From assembly GCA_964035795.1 (NCBI GenBank), contig OZ038320.1, positions 606,553-670,552 on the forward strand: DNA of 64,000 nt. The letters run 5' to 3'. Each line of letters opens with the position of its first letter. Position 1 is the first letter of the stretch. Below are positions 11,424 to 24,051 of this stretch, in pieces. The notes below the pieces were generated by a model that saw nothing but the letters and a program-made list of their open reading frames with translations, did no database searches and was not told the origin of the DNA. The position numbers and the translations under genes are program-made. This stretch comes from Pterobdella sp. o SKG-2022 (Eukaryota > Annelida > Clitellata > Hirudinida > Piscicolidae).

Positions 11424-14400
11424 TCATCTACCCAAATGCACCGGTTCATTGGCTCTTGCTTCCTTTAGACTCCTGGCTTTGCTTCTTTTTTTCTTTTTCG
11501 ACAAAAGTAGAAAGACCAAGCCGGGTGCAATGTACAAGACTAGGACGAACCAGATTAAATTGTAGGACCAGCCGTACCTTGGTGGTTTGTGGGTGGCTTG
11601 TTGGGAAAAGTAGTTTTTTAGAATTAAAATGAACTAATTATACAAAAATAAAAATCATTAAAAAATAAGTTAGATTTTTGATTCATTTTTTGTTCAGAAT
11701 AATGGTTTAAAACAATTAGTTTATTAAATCATTGTTCCATTAGATAAACCCCAATGTGCTGTTCGCTTACATTAGTGATGTATGCAAAGTTTTTTTGGTA
11801 GTTTTGAAACTTCGCTGAATATCCTCAAACTGGGTTAATACACGAGTGTTTCTTAGTGGTTCAGCTGGTATGGCGCTTGAATAAATCAAAGATAACCATT
11901 TTTAAGGATCACTCAAACTAAAAGCCACTTTAAAGAAATAATATTTTTTTTTAAAGTTGATTTTTCAATCAATAAAATTTTATTTGATTTGAAATATTTT
12001 CAAAAAATTTTTTCAAAAATCTTAGCGCAATGCAAATAGTGTTTTTTCAAAGTTTTGTATTTAACTTTCAACCGAAAACTTTCGATGCTGGAACTTCATA
12101 AGAACCATTGAATTTAAAGTTTACACCACTGTAATCCATATTATGTTGTTTTCAATCAAATAATTGGTTACCGGATAAGCTTATATCTGATTTTTTAAAT
12201 CACTAATCTTTCTGAGATGTATTTATCATTAAAAAAAATTATCTTCAAAATACGTGTGTAAGTTATGCATGCTATCAAATAGTTAATTTACTTACCATTA
12301 AAAGTATAATTTTTATACTATATTATAGCAAAAAATAAATTTATGTCGTTTCACTCAGTTCAAAATTTTGAATAAAAATTCTGGCTTCATTTTAAAAATA
12401 TATTTTTTCATTTAAAAATATTTTCAAATCTGAAACTTTTGTTTCTACCTAGGATATCTATATTTAAATTGTTCTCCAAATCAACACAATCTCATTGAAG
12501 CTTAAGTTCAGGAATATAAGGCAAATAAAAACAGACGAGTCTGAGAAAACACTTCAATACAACAACCATCATCGTCTTCCTCCTCCTCCTCCTTATCATA
12601 ACCATTATCATCCTCATCATCATCATCATTCACCATGCTTGTAAAACGGGTAAAAAATAAACCTTGAAATTTTTTTCGCTTTTATAACATCCTTTTCACA
12701 AACACACATTCACACGCTCTTTGGCGCCAGACATTAATACTAGCGCCTCACTTGCTTTTTAACGCCACATAAGCAAACATCAAGGTTGAAAAAACCATGA
12801 ATAATTAGTAAGTCAAATCATATGTCGCTCATAACTGGGTTTTGGATTGCGCAAATGATAGTTTCCACAAGGCGCAACTCTATGTAAAATCCATGAACGG
12901 CATTTACGAGATCTCAACAAAATGGTTACTGTATATCAGCAAACTCCGCCACATATGTTCTCATGTTTTTCTCCTCGTACATCTGCATCTGTCTGAATAC
13001 CTCTAGTGTCACCCAGCTACAAGCCCCTGGAGTGTGAGGTGAGGTGGGATGGTGAAGGATGATCTGGTGGTGAGAGAGGGTGGGATGTGGTGTGATGGTG
13101 AGAGTAAAGTATGGTGGTGTGTGAGAGAGGAGTGAAAAAAGTTAAATTTGGTGGATGGAGTGCTGTGTTTGTGTTGGAATAGTGCATAAAACAAATATAG
13201 TCATGTATGTGGATGAAGGGATGGCTTATAGAAAAGAAGCATAGTTTTCATTTGAATTGATACTGTGTTGAAAATGTCATATAAATAGGCACAGCTTATG
13301 AAAAGAGCAGAAAAAGCTCTTGTTTGTATAAACATGTCTTGAATAAAGTTATCTTTAATATTACTAATTTAAAATTGTTTTCAATATGTTTACAATTAAA
13401 TTGACTGAAAGTCAATTTAATTTCTTTTGTTCCAGCAACCTTACCGCTACTGTAACATACATATTTAGTAGTGATATAACAAAATCTACCATAAAATCAA
13501 TCCAAGTTGGAGATCAGCTGAGTAATTTTCAGATTTCACATATGTTATGATAAGACAAACAAACTGTAACTATTTCGATAAGATCATAAATAAAAAACTA
13601 CCAGTGATAAGGCACAGGCATCCAGCAAGCCTTTTGTACATGTATCTGAGGTGTGTAATTTGTGGAGTGTGGTGGTTTGTGGGGTGTAGTCGTTTGTGAG
13701 GTGTGGTGGTTTGTGGAGAAGGTTAATGGTTTAGAAAAATTAGAAATTAATTTTTGAGGGTTTAATTACAAATAAGAGGGATGGTGGTTTGGGGTGGCAA
13801 GATGACAAATTTTATAATTGGTTTTTGTTAAGTATAACATTGGTTTTTGAGGGTTCTCAATGTCAAATGATCCACGAATCATTTGATATTGAAGGTGATC
13901 AATTATAAAAAAGTCTATTCTATATTTTTCAATACATTAGTTTCTACAACTTCAATAGAATTTGTTTAGATCAAAAGCATTTTAGACGGCTGATGTTCCT
14001 AAAATTCATCGTGATACTGTTGTATGCCCAATAAAAAATTGTGTCATTTTTTTTTTAAATTCAAATTTCAGGAGTTCTAAAATGGCTACATTCAAAACAA
14101 AAGTTAGAATTCTCAACCAATAAAACCGCTTTTTGTTTTTTATTTTTTTTTGATGTTGGTGAGTCATTATCCTGAAGATTTACAATTGGTTTTAATATTA
14201 GCAATTTTGATGAGTAGCCTTATATATTAATTGCTTTTTAGAAATTTTCTTATCCAAAAGATTTTTAATCAAATGAGATCGATAAAAAATTTTTTTCAAA
14301 TTTGTCTATAAAACTTTTTTTTATGAAAGATTCAATATAATTATTGACAGTTTTTTAAATATGATAAAGTAATTTTATGAGTTTTCAACCTTAGCAACAT

Positions 14401-17400
14401 AAAATAACTTTTCCTGGCTCAATAAATGTTAAATGCATCACTTGATGGCTTGAGTACAACCTAAAAAAACTCCGAGAATTACAGCTTAAAATTCAGCTTG
14501 GAAAACGACATAAACTCGTAAGCAATACCTCCAAAATACCTTCCATCTGAAAATATGAGATTCAAATATTCTCCCTAGTTTATAAACTGATTTGCTTATC
14601 TACAATAAGATCTTTTTCAATCTCTCGTCGTACTGAGGTTTACAAAACTTGTTGACAGTTCATGCCATAGTTATCACTTAAGCCAGTTTATATAACCTGG
14701 TGCAGCAATCAAGTACAGCAGTGGTTCGTGATTGCCCTCATTTTTTATTGTTTCATCATCAACAGCTTAATCAATTTAAAAGCTGCAAGCATTCAAAATT
14801 TCATCAAAAGTTTCATAAAACTTCGACAGTAGCAATATATAGTTTTATTTCAACAAATAATTTAAAACAACAAATACTTGTTGTGAATTCAATACAGAAG
14901 TATAACACCATCAACTATGTTGAAGTTTCATTTTTTTTTTAATTTAAAATAATTCCCCGAACCCACTGCGGAGACTTGTGTTAACTGCAAAAAATTTCTC
15001 TGTTTATTTGCGGTTTTTCCCATTAATTAAGATAAAATGTGCCATTACAAACGTGAAACATAAAATTAATGCTTTTTTGTAGAATAAATTGGCTCTTGTG
15101 TAAACTAGTGAAGAACTATATGGGTTGAAAGTAGATTCTAGTTCATTTTCGTAAGCTCCATTTTCACGTTGATGCGTTTGCAAAATAATCAGAATTGTTA
15201 AACAAGTTGAAAAATATATTTCTAATAAAAAAACAATCATAAAAATAAAATGAAGCACTAAAATGACTATAAAATATATGTAAAAAACTATATGAAAAAA
15301 AATAAAAATTGTGAAAAAAAAAATAATTAAATAAAAAAATTTATTCAACCGAATTTTTGTAAAAATTTAATTTTAAAAAATATAATTAATTAAAAAAATT
15401 AAATTAAACTTGAACCTGAGCTGGTCGAGGGAGAAGTAGGTGAAGGTATGTGAGAGGAAGGCCATCATTAGAGCTATGAAACCAACGGCGATTGTCGATC
15501 TTCTGAAGTCTGCAAGAGTGTTATTTAGGGAGGTGGTGTTTGGAGAAAAAAATGGTGTTGTGGGGTTTTTTATGTGTGTATTATGGGTATATCATTTGGG
15601 TATTTTGTATATCATGTGGGTATTTCGTATATCACATTAAATATTATAAACTATTATATTGTGTATTTTATGCATTATATGAAGTATTTTGTATATAACT
15701 TGATACGTTTTTGTAAATTATTTTATGAAGGTAATTAACATTTCATAATGTAAGTTAGTTTCTTTCATGCTCAACCTACTTTGAATGTAATTTTTTTCGC
15801 CAAAAGTTCCCCAGTGCTACTTTGTTAATATTACTTGTTTTATTGTTCATTTATTCACATATTTCTGAGAAATCGATTGCAAAAAGAACGATATTAATTG
15901 CACATCCGTGGAATATTAAAGACGAAAAAATTCAAAATATACATAAGAATCTAAGGAATTAATTAAAAATAGGGTTAATATTTATAATACCACTGACATT
16001 TTCATATCCATCAGTAATAACTAAAAACATGAACTAAATTTAGGTTAAAATGCCTGTAAAAGCATCCAACTTATAGCATATGGTTGGACGGAACAAAAAC
16101 TTTGGCAGTTGAGAAAAGTTTTTATAGGTTTTTACCTTTCAAATATTGGAAATTTTCAAAAACTAAAAGATAGGAACAAGTTAAATTTAAGAACAAATTG
16201 TTATAGCAAGTCAAATTGTTGTGAATGTAGATATAAATTTATAAACCGCTTTTCCGTTTATTTCAAAGCGCTTGCTCCAAACACAAGTAGCTAACAAACA
16301 GTAAAACAAGTGCTAACTGTCGGTCCAACACTGGATCCTTCCCGGGGACTTTAGGTATCTAGTCCAATGCTTTACCAATCGAGCTATAAGAGCAGCCAAA
16401 TCTTTTTGTGTGTTAACATAAATATTTATTTCTTTTTGCATCAATATATTTCAGTTTTAAGTTCACTTTAATTGATGTCGTGTGCTTTTGCTTCTGCAAT
16501 CATTCATAAGAGTTTGAACTTTATAATGTATGAAATCGATATAGAAATTTCAAATTTGCTCAAAAGCTCTGCATGGCTATCAAATGTTTGATAATTGAAA
16601 ATCGAATGTTTTTATCGTTTCGTGAAGGATGAAAAATTAAATTTAATAATTTTTGATCGGAGATACTTGGAGTACTTAAGTGGAATTAGTTTGGAAATTT
16701 GAAAGCTTTGTTACGAATGTTCATTTAGTTTCGCAGTAGAACATCAAAAGTGGTTATGAATGCTTATAATTCAGAAACATTTCATGTGGTTTTCTCTGCA
16801 GTCTGTTTTGAATTTTTTTCAAAATGGAAAGATTATAAATAGAATTAATGAAAAACAATTAGAGTTTTCAGTAATTCAACCTCGCCACAAAACAATAATT
16901 TTTTTGTTGAAGTATAAAATTCCATTATGAAATAATTTTTTTTAACAAAGCAAATTTCTTTTATTGATAACAAAATCTATAAATTCATTTGAAACAATCT
17001 GAAAGAAATTTTTAACATAACATAACATGAAAAGGCTTATTTAACAACAAGCTTAACATGAGATAGACAGATTAACATAACAACCAGATTAATATAAGAT
17101 GCACAGAATAACACAAAATAAAAGGTTCAACACATGACGATCAGTTAAAAAACACACCAACCCAACATCTTGAGCTCCATGTTGTACTTGGCGTGTGGAA
17201 GTGACTTCATGTGTTCTGGCAGAGAGAAGTACATCGGGCGACAGAAGTCAGCTGTTTGAAGAAGATTGGAAAATTTTTATGATTTAGTGGTTGTTGTTTT
17301 TAAAATAATCAGTGAAATGAGAAAGGATTTAGATGTTAGAAAACTAATTTAAATATTGGAAAAAATTAAATTTTATCTCAGAAGTAATTTTTTAAGTTGC

Positions 17401-20400
17401 ACAAAAATGACACAACTTTGAAATTTAAAAATTCAGTTTTGTTTACTTTTAGTATGAAATTATATGAATAAATCTGAAATAAGATTTTAATGATGTAAAA
17501 AAATGAAAAAAAAGTCTAAAAAAGATGAAAAAACACGAAGTTTTAGAAGGGCCCAGATACCGCTCAACATACCTCAACATGTTTGTATTGAAAATTATAA
17601 CTGAAGCCAAAAAAAAATAAATTATTATGTTTTTATTAAAATAAATTTGAACAGTATAAGATTTTCTTTTTTAACTTTTTAATATCTACAAGACATTTTA
17701 GAGATGTTTAAAATATTTTGAATCATAAAAACACGACAATAATTGAATTTTTTGTTTTTGACGATTAAAAAATTCAAATATTGTCGTGTTTTTATGATTC
17801 ACAATTTTGAGGCTAGTTATTCACAATGTTTTAAAGTTCCTGTTTAAGTTGATTATACTTCACAAAATATTTTGGGATATAAATTTCATCAGCTTTGTAA
17901 TAAGAAAACCAAAAAATATTTTCAGACTTTTGATGGGAAGTTATATTTAAAACTTAAATCAATAATATTCAGTGAGAAATTAAACAAAAAATCTATAAAA
18001 AACCTCAAAAAAAAGTTCATATAATTTTTATACCTAATAAAGATTAGACCAAAGCTTTTATTGAAAATTAAAAAAAAACACTTTGAAAAACAGCCACCCA
18101 ATAGAAAACCACTAAAAAGACTAACACGGCTGTGAGTCGTTGTAGAAACCATTTTGGGGCCACAATTCGGTTCTACAGATTCTCCACAGCCCGTGGTAGT
18201 GGCCCAATTTTTTGAAAGCACCTCTGTGGTCACTTCTGTAATTCATCGTTTATGTTTCATAATGTTGTTAGTCTTTAAACTTTTTTTGAGCTTTTTCTAA
18301 TATTTTTTTGTGCTGCTGTCAGTACATCTAGAAACCAATTGGTAGTTGATCCTCATTGATTTTATTATAAATATGTACCGTTATCATAAATTATGAGAAT
18401 TACACTATAGGAAATTGTGGATGTGAATAAACAAAAAACAGCGATGAAAGACATAATGATTATTTTTATAGCGCTATGTTTTAACTGAGGCGCCTAAATC
18501 AAGAACCTTTCCAGAATTTGATGCATTTAAGAGTTTATTGGCTCTTAACAAAACAAAGTCAGATTCGTTTTAATAAATTTCCTATATACAACCCTTGTAT
18601 AGAGTTGTGTTTTTAAGTTTGCAATTTTTTGTTTCGGAGTCAAGATTATAAAGAATTTATGTAAATGATATATCAAAAATTATTTATTTCATTTTAGTCA
18701 TTTTTTATTTGATTCATCCTGTTTTAAAATTTAATTTCCACCTGTCAGATCGCTTGAAAAATTAATCAGCCAAAAAGGCTACTTCAAAACTTATTGAATT
18801 GCCACGGGTTCTTCTAGTATTTCCAAAAATTTTTTTTATGCAACTTAAAAGACTGAACTAAATCGATAATCCTTATCCTAACTTCCATCAAAGTTGAAAA
18901 CTCAGAAAGCTGCATACATTAAAATATTGTTTTAAACTGTTGAAAAGTTATTGAGTGAGTGCTTGCAAACAGTTTAAACTCGCAGCCAGCAACATTACGA
19001 TCATACGAGCTGCATCTCCTTTAAATCATCTCCACACATCCCAGCCATAACAAAGCCAGTGTTCACTCATTTTTTAACATTCTCTCAACTTTAATTTTGT
19101 TTCTCATTTCAAGTTATTAATCTTATTTTAAATTCCTTTTGGCCATTAAATATATCAACTATGCTCTTCAACAACTTCATAATGATCTCATAACTTCAAG
19201 ATGTTAGTGAAGGTGCATACAAATGCTATGTAGACCAGGAATGAAGCTTTCAATTGCAGCAAGCTCTTCAAGATGAGCCACTAAAAACCACTTCAAACTG
19301 AACAATTCCACTGTCGGTGTATTTTGAGGAGTTTAGAGAGACCTCTACAATCTGATTATGTGGTGAGGTTGATCTTTCTAGGCTCATGTACCACAGAAAT
19401 TAGGCAGTAAGTTGAACAAAAAATAAACTTAATGATTATGATGGTAAAAGAATTCTGAAAAGCTATAACTAGATTGCAGATTAGAAAATGTAAAAAAAAC
19501 AAAAACAGGTATAAGCATATATAACAAATAGTGAGCTTCTCGAGATAAACTAAAAATCACCGCCAAGTAATATAAACATGCTATTAAGCACTATTGAAAG
19601 TTTGTGATAACATTTAAATAAAACTCCAAATAATTTAAATTTTCTTCCGTTCACACTAAAGACTCCTTCCTTCATAATTCTTCACTGGCTTAGAGCGCTT
19701 TTGGAGCAGATCTTGTTAGTGGGTAGCACTTAAGCTTGTGATGAGGAGGATATTCTTCTATGAAGTGGAGTGAAAAGAGTTGTTTTGAAGTTTTTTGTGA
19801 ATGTATACTTTGAAGTTGCAAGCATTTTTATAAAGAAGTAAACACGCTTTTAAAGTTTATTTTATTTGAGGTGGTGATGTTCCCTTTATTTATAATTCAT
19901 ATTTTTTTCGTTTTCATGATGAAAAGTATTATTATGGTATTTTATGATGTATTATGTTATTCGATTTTTTAATGATAAAACTCATTAAATTTCTTATGAT
20001 GAAATAAAAGTTATCTCGTTAACGTTTCAAAGTTGAAGTGTGGAGTATGAAAGTTGAAATCATTTCAGTTGAGAAAACAGTCAGCATGAAAAAAAATTTA
20101 TATTACGGGATTAAATTTTTTAAAATATTGAAAAGAATTCACTCAAACGAAGCTTTTCAAAGCTTATGTTCCAATCATCAGAATACAAACTTAATTTTTA
20201 CATCATAACAACTTCAATTAAAGTAAAAATCAAATCAATAACACCACGGTTTTTAAATCGAGATTCTTCCCTTTCAAAACATACCGTGGTGAAACTTTTA
20301 TGAACACTTCATTCTTTAAAGATTCCTAAATATGAAAATTTTATTTTTTATATCTTCTTCATTGTTTTTTGACATTTAGAATTTCGAATTTCAAGTGATG

Positions 20401-21456
20401 AACAAGCTTGTATTAAACAGCGCAGACTTTTTGGCACAAGCCATATCAAAATTGATGCCTTCTTGCGCGAGTACAACATTCGAACCCACTCAAAGCGTTA
20501 TTCAATACATCATAAATCTACTAAATTATGTTTTCGTCTGCCATAAATTTAAAAAAATTCCTTTTCGGCAGTAATGTGCAAACTTATGATATTTGAACTA
20601 ATGAGCAGAACTTAAATCAAAGATTTCCATCAATATTAATCTCTTTTTCCATATATTTATAATATAATTATGTTAAACTTTTTAAAGAGTTATACAATTT
20701 GATGTGAATATTTTTATAAAAAGTTTATTCTAAGTTCACACACGACTTCTCAACCACTTAAAATGATGGTAACATTTGATTATAAGCGGAAAAGATCTTA
20801 CAACAGTGAATAATACAAGCCTCTTCAACAAAAATGAGTTCAGTTTTTAACGTATTTATTTTGTTTCAAATTGATTTTTAGTATTGTGTATGAATTGGCG
20901 GTATTCATACAGGGTATTGATGACTGGTTTGAACCGTCTTCCAAACGATTTCTTCAACATTGGTGTTGTCTCATAGAATTTAAAATTATTATCATTGTTA
21001 TATTTCTTTATAGAATACATGAATTTAGTGTCCTCATATCACCATTTGAATAAATCTAAATGAAATATAACATATAAATGATGTTATTTTATGTAAAATA
21101 TAAAAGCCTTTTGCAAACATCATTTTTGAACAAAAACAGATAAACATAACAAGTACTGATAACATGAAACACAGTGACCTAGTTTGTGGCTTGGAGAGAG
21201 CAATCCACAGCCAATATGGGGTGGAGAATGAAATAACGAAGAGAAGGGTGGCTAGGAGGGTTACCAGGAACATCACCAGCATTAACCTCTTCTCACACAC
21301 CAATGAGCGGTATTTAGTCTCTAATAATTCCAGCCTCCCTTTGCTCGAGTCCCTCCTTGTTTTGCTGCTTTCATCTTCATCCTTGTTTTCAGCCACACTT
21401 ATTTTTACCTTTTTATCTCCAGACATCTTTTGAGTTTGCTTTGTTTTTGAATTCAT
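11424..21456 (-). CDS. four-transmembrane protein of the PMP22/claudin superfamily (TMEM178-like)
   Basis: Complete seven-exon gene, 288 aa. Minus-strand exons: 21179-21456, 18126-18235, 17162-17251, 15416-15509, 13602-13645, 12930-13026, 11424-11577. Every junction is GT-AG and in phase. The start chosen is the first ATG; a second Met ten codons on (MSGDKK) is possible. A charged N-terminal tail is followed by TM1 (VMFLVTLLATLLFVISFSTP, about 61-80), a first extracellular loop with the superfamily motif GLW-x-x-C (HYHGLWRIC), TM2 (about 165-185), TM3 (about 200-215) and TM4 (YGWSYNLIWFVLVLYIAPGL). The cytoplasmic tail is very basic (SKKKKRSKARS) and ends HLGR. YGWSY at the start of TM4 and GLWxxC are typical of the PMP22/claudin/CACNG/TMEM178 group. 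The exact subfamily is undecided; loop features most resemble TMEM178. A membrane or junction role is inferred from the family. Confidence 0.85.
16315..16396 (-). other. tRNA-like sequence (pol III A/B boxes), probable pseudogene or SINE head
   Basis: Within intron 3 of the tetraspan gene, the minus strand carries a good A box (TAGCTCGATTGGTAAAGC). An anticodon-like stem and loop follow, then a B-box-like GGATCCAGTGT. The acceptor and T arms do not pair properly, and the stretch between the stems is irregular. I read it as a tRNA-derived relic rather than a working tRNA. Confidence 0.3.
17720..17826. repeat. foldback (inverted-repeat) element, family 1, copy A
   Basis: Arms 17720-17749 and 17771-17800 are reverse complements with one mismatch (GAATCATAAAAACACGACAA...) around a 21-nt spacer. 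About 26 further bases to the right (ACAATTTTGAGGCT...) are shared with a second copy at 60.5 kb. That makes this a dispersed repeat family, MITE-like or hairpin-forming, rather than a chance palindrome. It lies in intron 2 of the tetraspan gene. Confidence 0.7.
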
Positions 21457-24051
21457 TTCATTTTTTTTTTAAATTTTATGTCGAATTTTTTTGAATATTT
21501 CTAAATTTAAATATGTATTCAAGTCTTAATTATTTCAAAAATTTTTCTAAAATGAATTTTTTCAGTCAAAAAACTTCAAAATTTTTTAAAAATCTTTCAA
21601 CAAACGCCTGTTCATGCAAATTCAACACAAGAAGAAACACCCACAAACACGAAGCCGTAAAAGTAGCGGCTTTTAAATGCTTATAACACCTCAAACGACG
21701 CATGCGAGATTTCAAAAGAGGATGATTGCTGCTTTAGGAAACATGCACGAAATGGGTTTCCATCAGCAATTAATCGTTCCAAAGCAGTTTTTGTTGTGAG
21801 TTTGGTGGCTTGTGTTATAGAGTGCGTTGAATCATGTTAACAAGCAAAGCTTAATATTATACGGAAATCGATTTTAAAACAGGCTTCAATGCATACAGTA
21901 ACAAAAAATTTGCATGCAGACGAAAGATTGTGTTAAGATGCACTTTTAAAATTATATTTATTTTGAAAACTTTTCGAGTTTTTCAACATTCGAACAAAAA
22001 GCTTGAAACCTTTCAAAATTATTAATTTACAAATTTACATACTTGAAAGAAATCGAATAAAATTTACAAAGCAATTTATTCATCCTGAAGCCTGTTTTTG
22101 GAAGCCTATGACTCAGGCCAGAGTTTTATATCATATAATTTTCAACACTATCTAGGTAACAAATTATTTTTGTTGTTGTGTTTGTTGTATAATGTTGATG
22201 TTGTTGAGAGAAAAACCTAATTTTAATAATTTTCGATCACTTTCCTCTTCCTCGAGTTCTTTGTGAAGGGACCACAACTCATCCCATTATTGATGGGCAG
22301 TATTTAAAATAACACCATGTAGTTAAGCTCGAAAACTTTTTTAACAATTTTGAAATGATTCAAAATGAAAGAGAAGCATCTTATAAACCTGAAAGCAATT
22401 TTTTAAAATTTCTAATTTTATCTAACTGACAACTCCGCGAATAAAAGTTAGAAAAGCAAGAAATATCTGAACAGAACAAAATGAACAAAAGTTGCTGAGG
22501 CGGGAGATGTGATTGTTTGTTTCAATGCATTCTCCATAGTCAAGAAATTATGTCTTGGTTTCGATAAACCTTAAAGCTCATTTAGATTTTAAAATATTTC
22601 TCAATTAATGGATAACTGCGGTGTTTGGGCCTTATAAAATGGAGGCAATGGCTGCTAGAAGACCGTGTGTTCAAATCCTGATTAGGGATTGAGAAAATAA
22701 TAAACATGCCTAACCACTTCAATGAAACTGATGAAAAACCAGTGTTGAGAGTTTAGAAAAATATTTACTTCTGGAGTTAATTTTCATTGAGAACAGTTTT
22801 CAAAATATGTAAGTTGACAAAAAGCTCAAAAAATTTTTTTTTAAATCTCAAAACACTTCTTCCACAAGCACCACCCACCTCTAAGACCCTCCAAACCTCA
22901 AAACCACCATTAAAAACTTTCCCCAAACTTATATAGTCACCTAGTTTAAGCATCTCTATAGCGTACTTCATTTTGGTGTTGAACGCCTTTTAAATAAATA
23001 ACGAAGTCTGGGTTAATGATTTACAGAAACTTTGAGGCATGGGATGATAGTGATGTAAGGAAGTCCTAACGAAACTTGATGAGAATTTGAAAAGAGGGGA
23101 TGAAGATTCAAATTGGGCATCATTAATCGTTTCTTAGCACTCCATGTTTCTCATGGTATTTCACATAAGAAAATTTTTTTTATAATACAAAGCTTAATGT
23201 GGGAAGTTGTTCGGATAAACACACACACACAACGAGACAACAACCAATCATCATCAATGCTCTCTGAAACTTTGGTAGTGATATAAAATTTTTTAAATCA
23301 TCATTTTGAATCTTTTGATCTAGATTATTTTAATTCTTCGATCGATAACATTGCCAATAATTTGAATTTAAGCTAGCTGTTTCTGTCTTAGTACTCACCA
23401 TTTGAAGGTAACAGAAAAACTAAAAAGAATTTGAAGATAAAGTTTAGTAACATTTTATACACTGTTGTGAGAATTTTAGATGACTTTATTCACTTTTCTT
23501 GTGACCCAAAAGCTTGAAGTGCTTTTAACCATTCAAGGGTTTAAACCACCCAAAATTTTTGAACACTGCATGAGGTATTTAATTATCACCCGTTGATCGA
23601 AAGCAATTATGAAGTTTTTTAGCAAGAAATAATCGATAACAACCAAAATTATTCGATGTTGAACAAAGAGTGCAGATCAATAAAACCAGCTTGATGAGCT
23701 TGTCATCAATCAAGCTTTTCAAAACTTCATCAGCGCAGTACATTTGCTGCTCAATTCAAACGGCTGTCATAATCAAAATCATTAATTTTCTGAACAACCT
23801 ACCTTCCCCATAAGTGTTATTCTTTAATGGAAAAACTACTCGTGAAACAACCATCAATACTCTACTACATTAACTTTTATTCAAATAAATGCAGTTTAAC
23901 AAAAGATTATAAAAATCAACTCAAATATATAAAATTAATATTTAGTGGATATCTGTTAAGCAAACACTGACTCCACCCGCCTCAATCAAATTTACACTGG
24001 TCACTTCACGTCATCCATATAAACAACCCTCTAGCACCCGACCTTCACAGC
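21457..24051. other. intergenic between the tetraspan gene and MORC2 3' end
   Basis: AT-rich. It should hold the promoter of the minus-strand tetraspan gene (right of 21456) and the 3' UTR of MORC2 (poly(A) signal at 23876). Near 22620-22690 there is a tRNA-like fragment with a B-box-like GTGTTCAAATCC. The frame at 22777-22971 has no family match. I see no additional gene. Confidence 0.5.
23876..23881 (-). terminator. poly(A) signal of MORC2
   Basis: AATAAA on the minus strand (TTTATT on plus), about 171 nt beyond the MORC2 stop codon at 24052-24054. Confidence 0.5.

Noticed and set aside
17922..18233. 103-aa minus-strand frame starting MTTEVLSKNWATT
   Set aside because: Wrong frame of tetraspan exon 2; the correct frame gives the GLWRIC motif and joins both neighbouring exons in phase.
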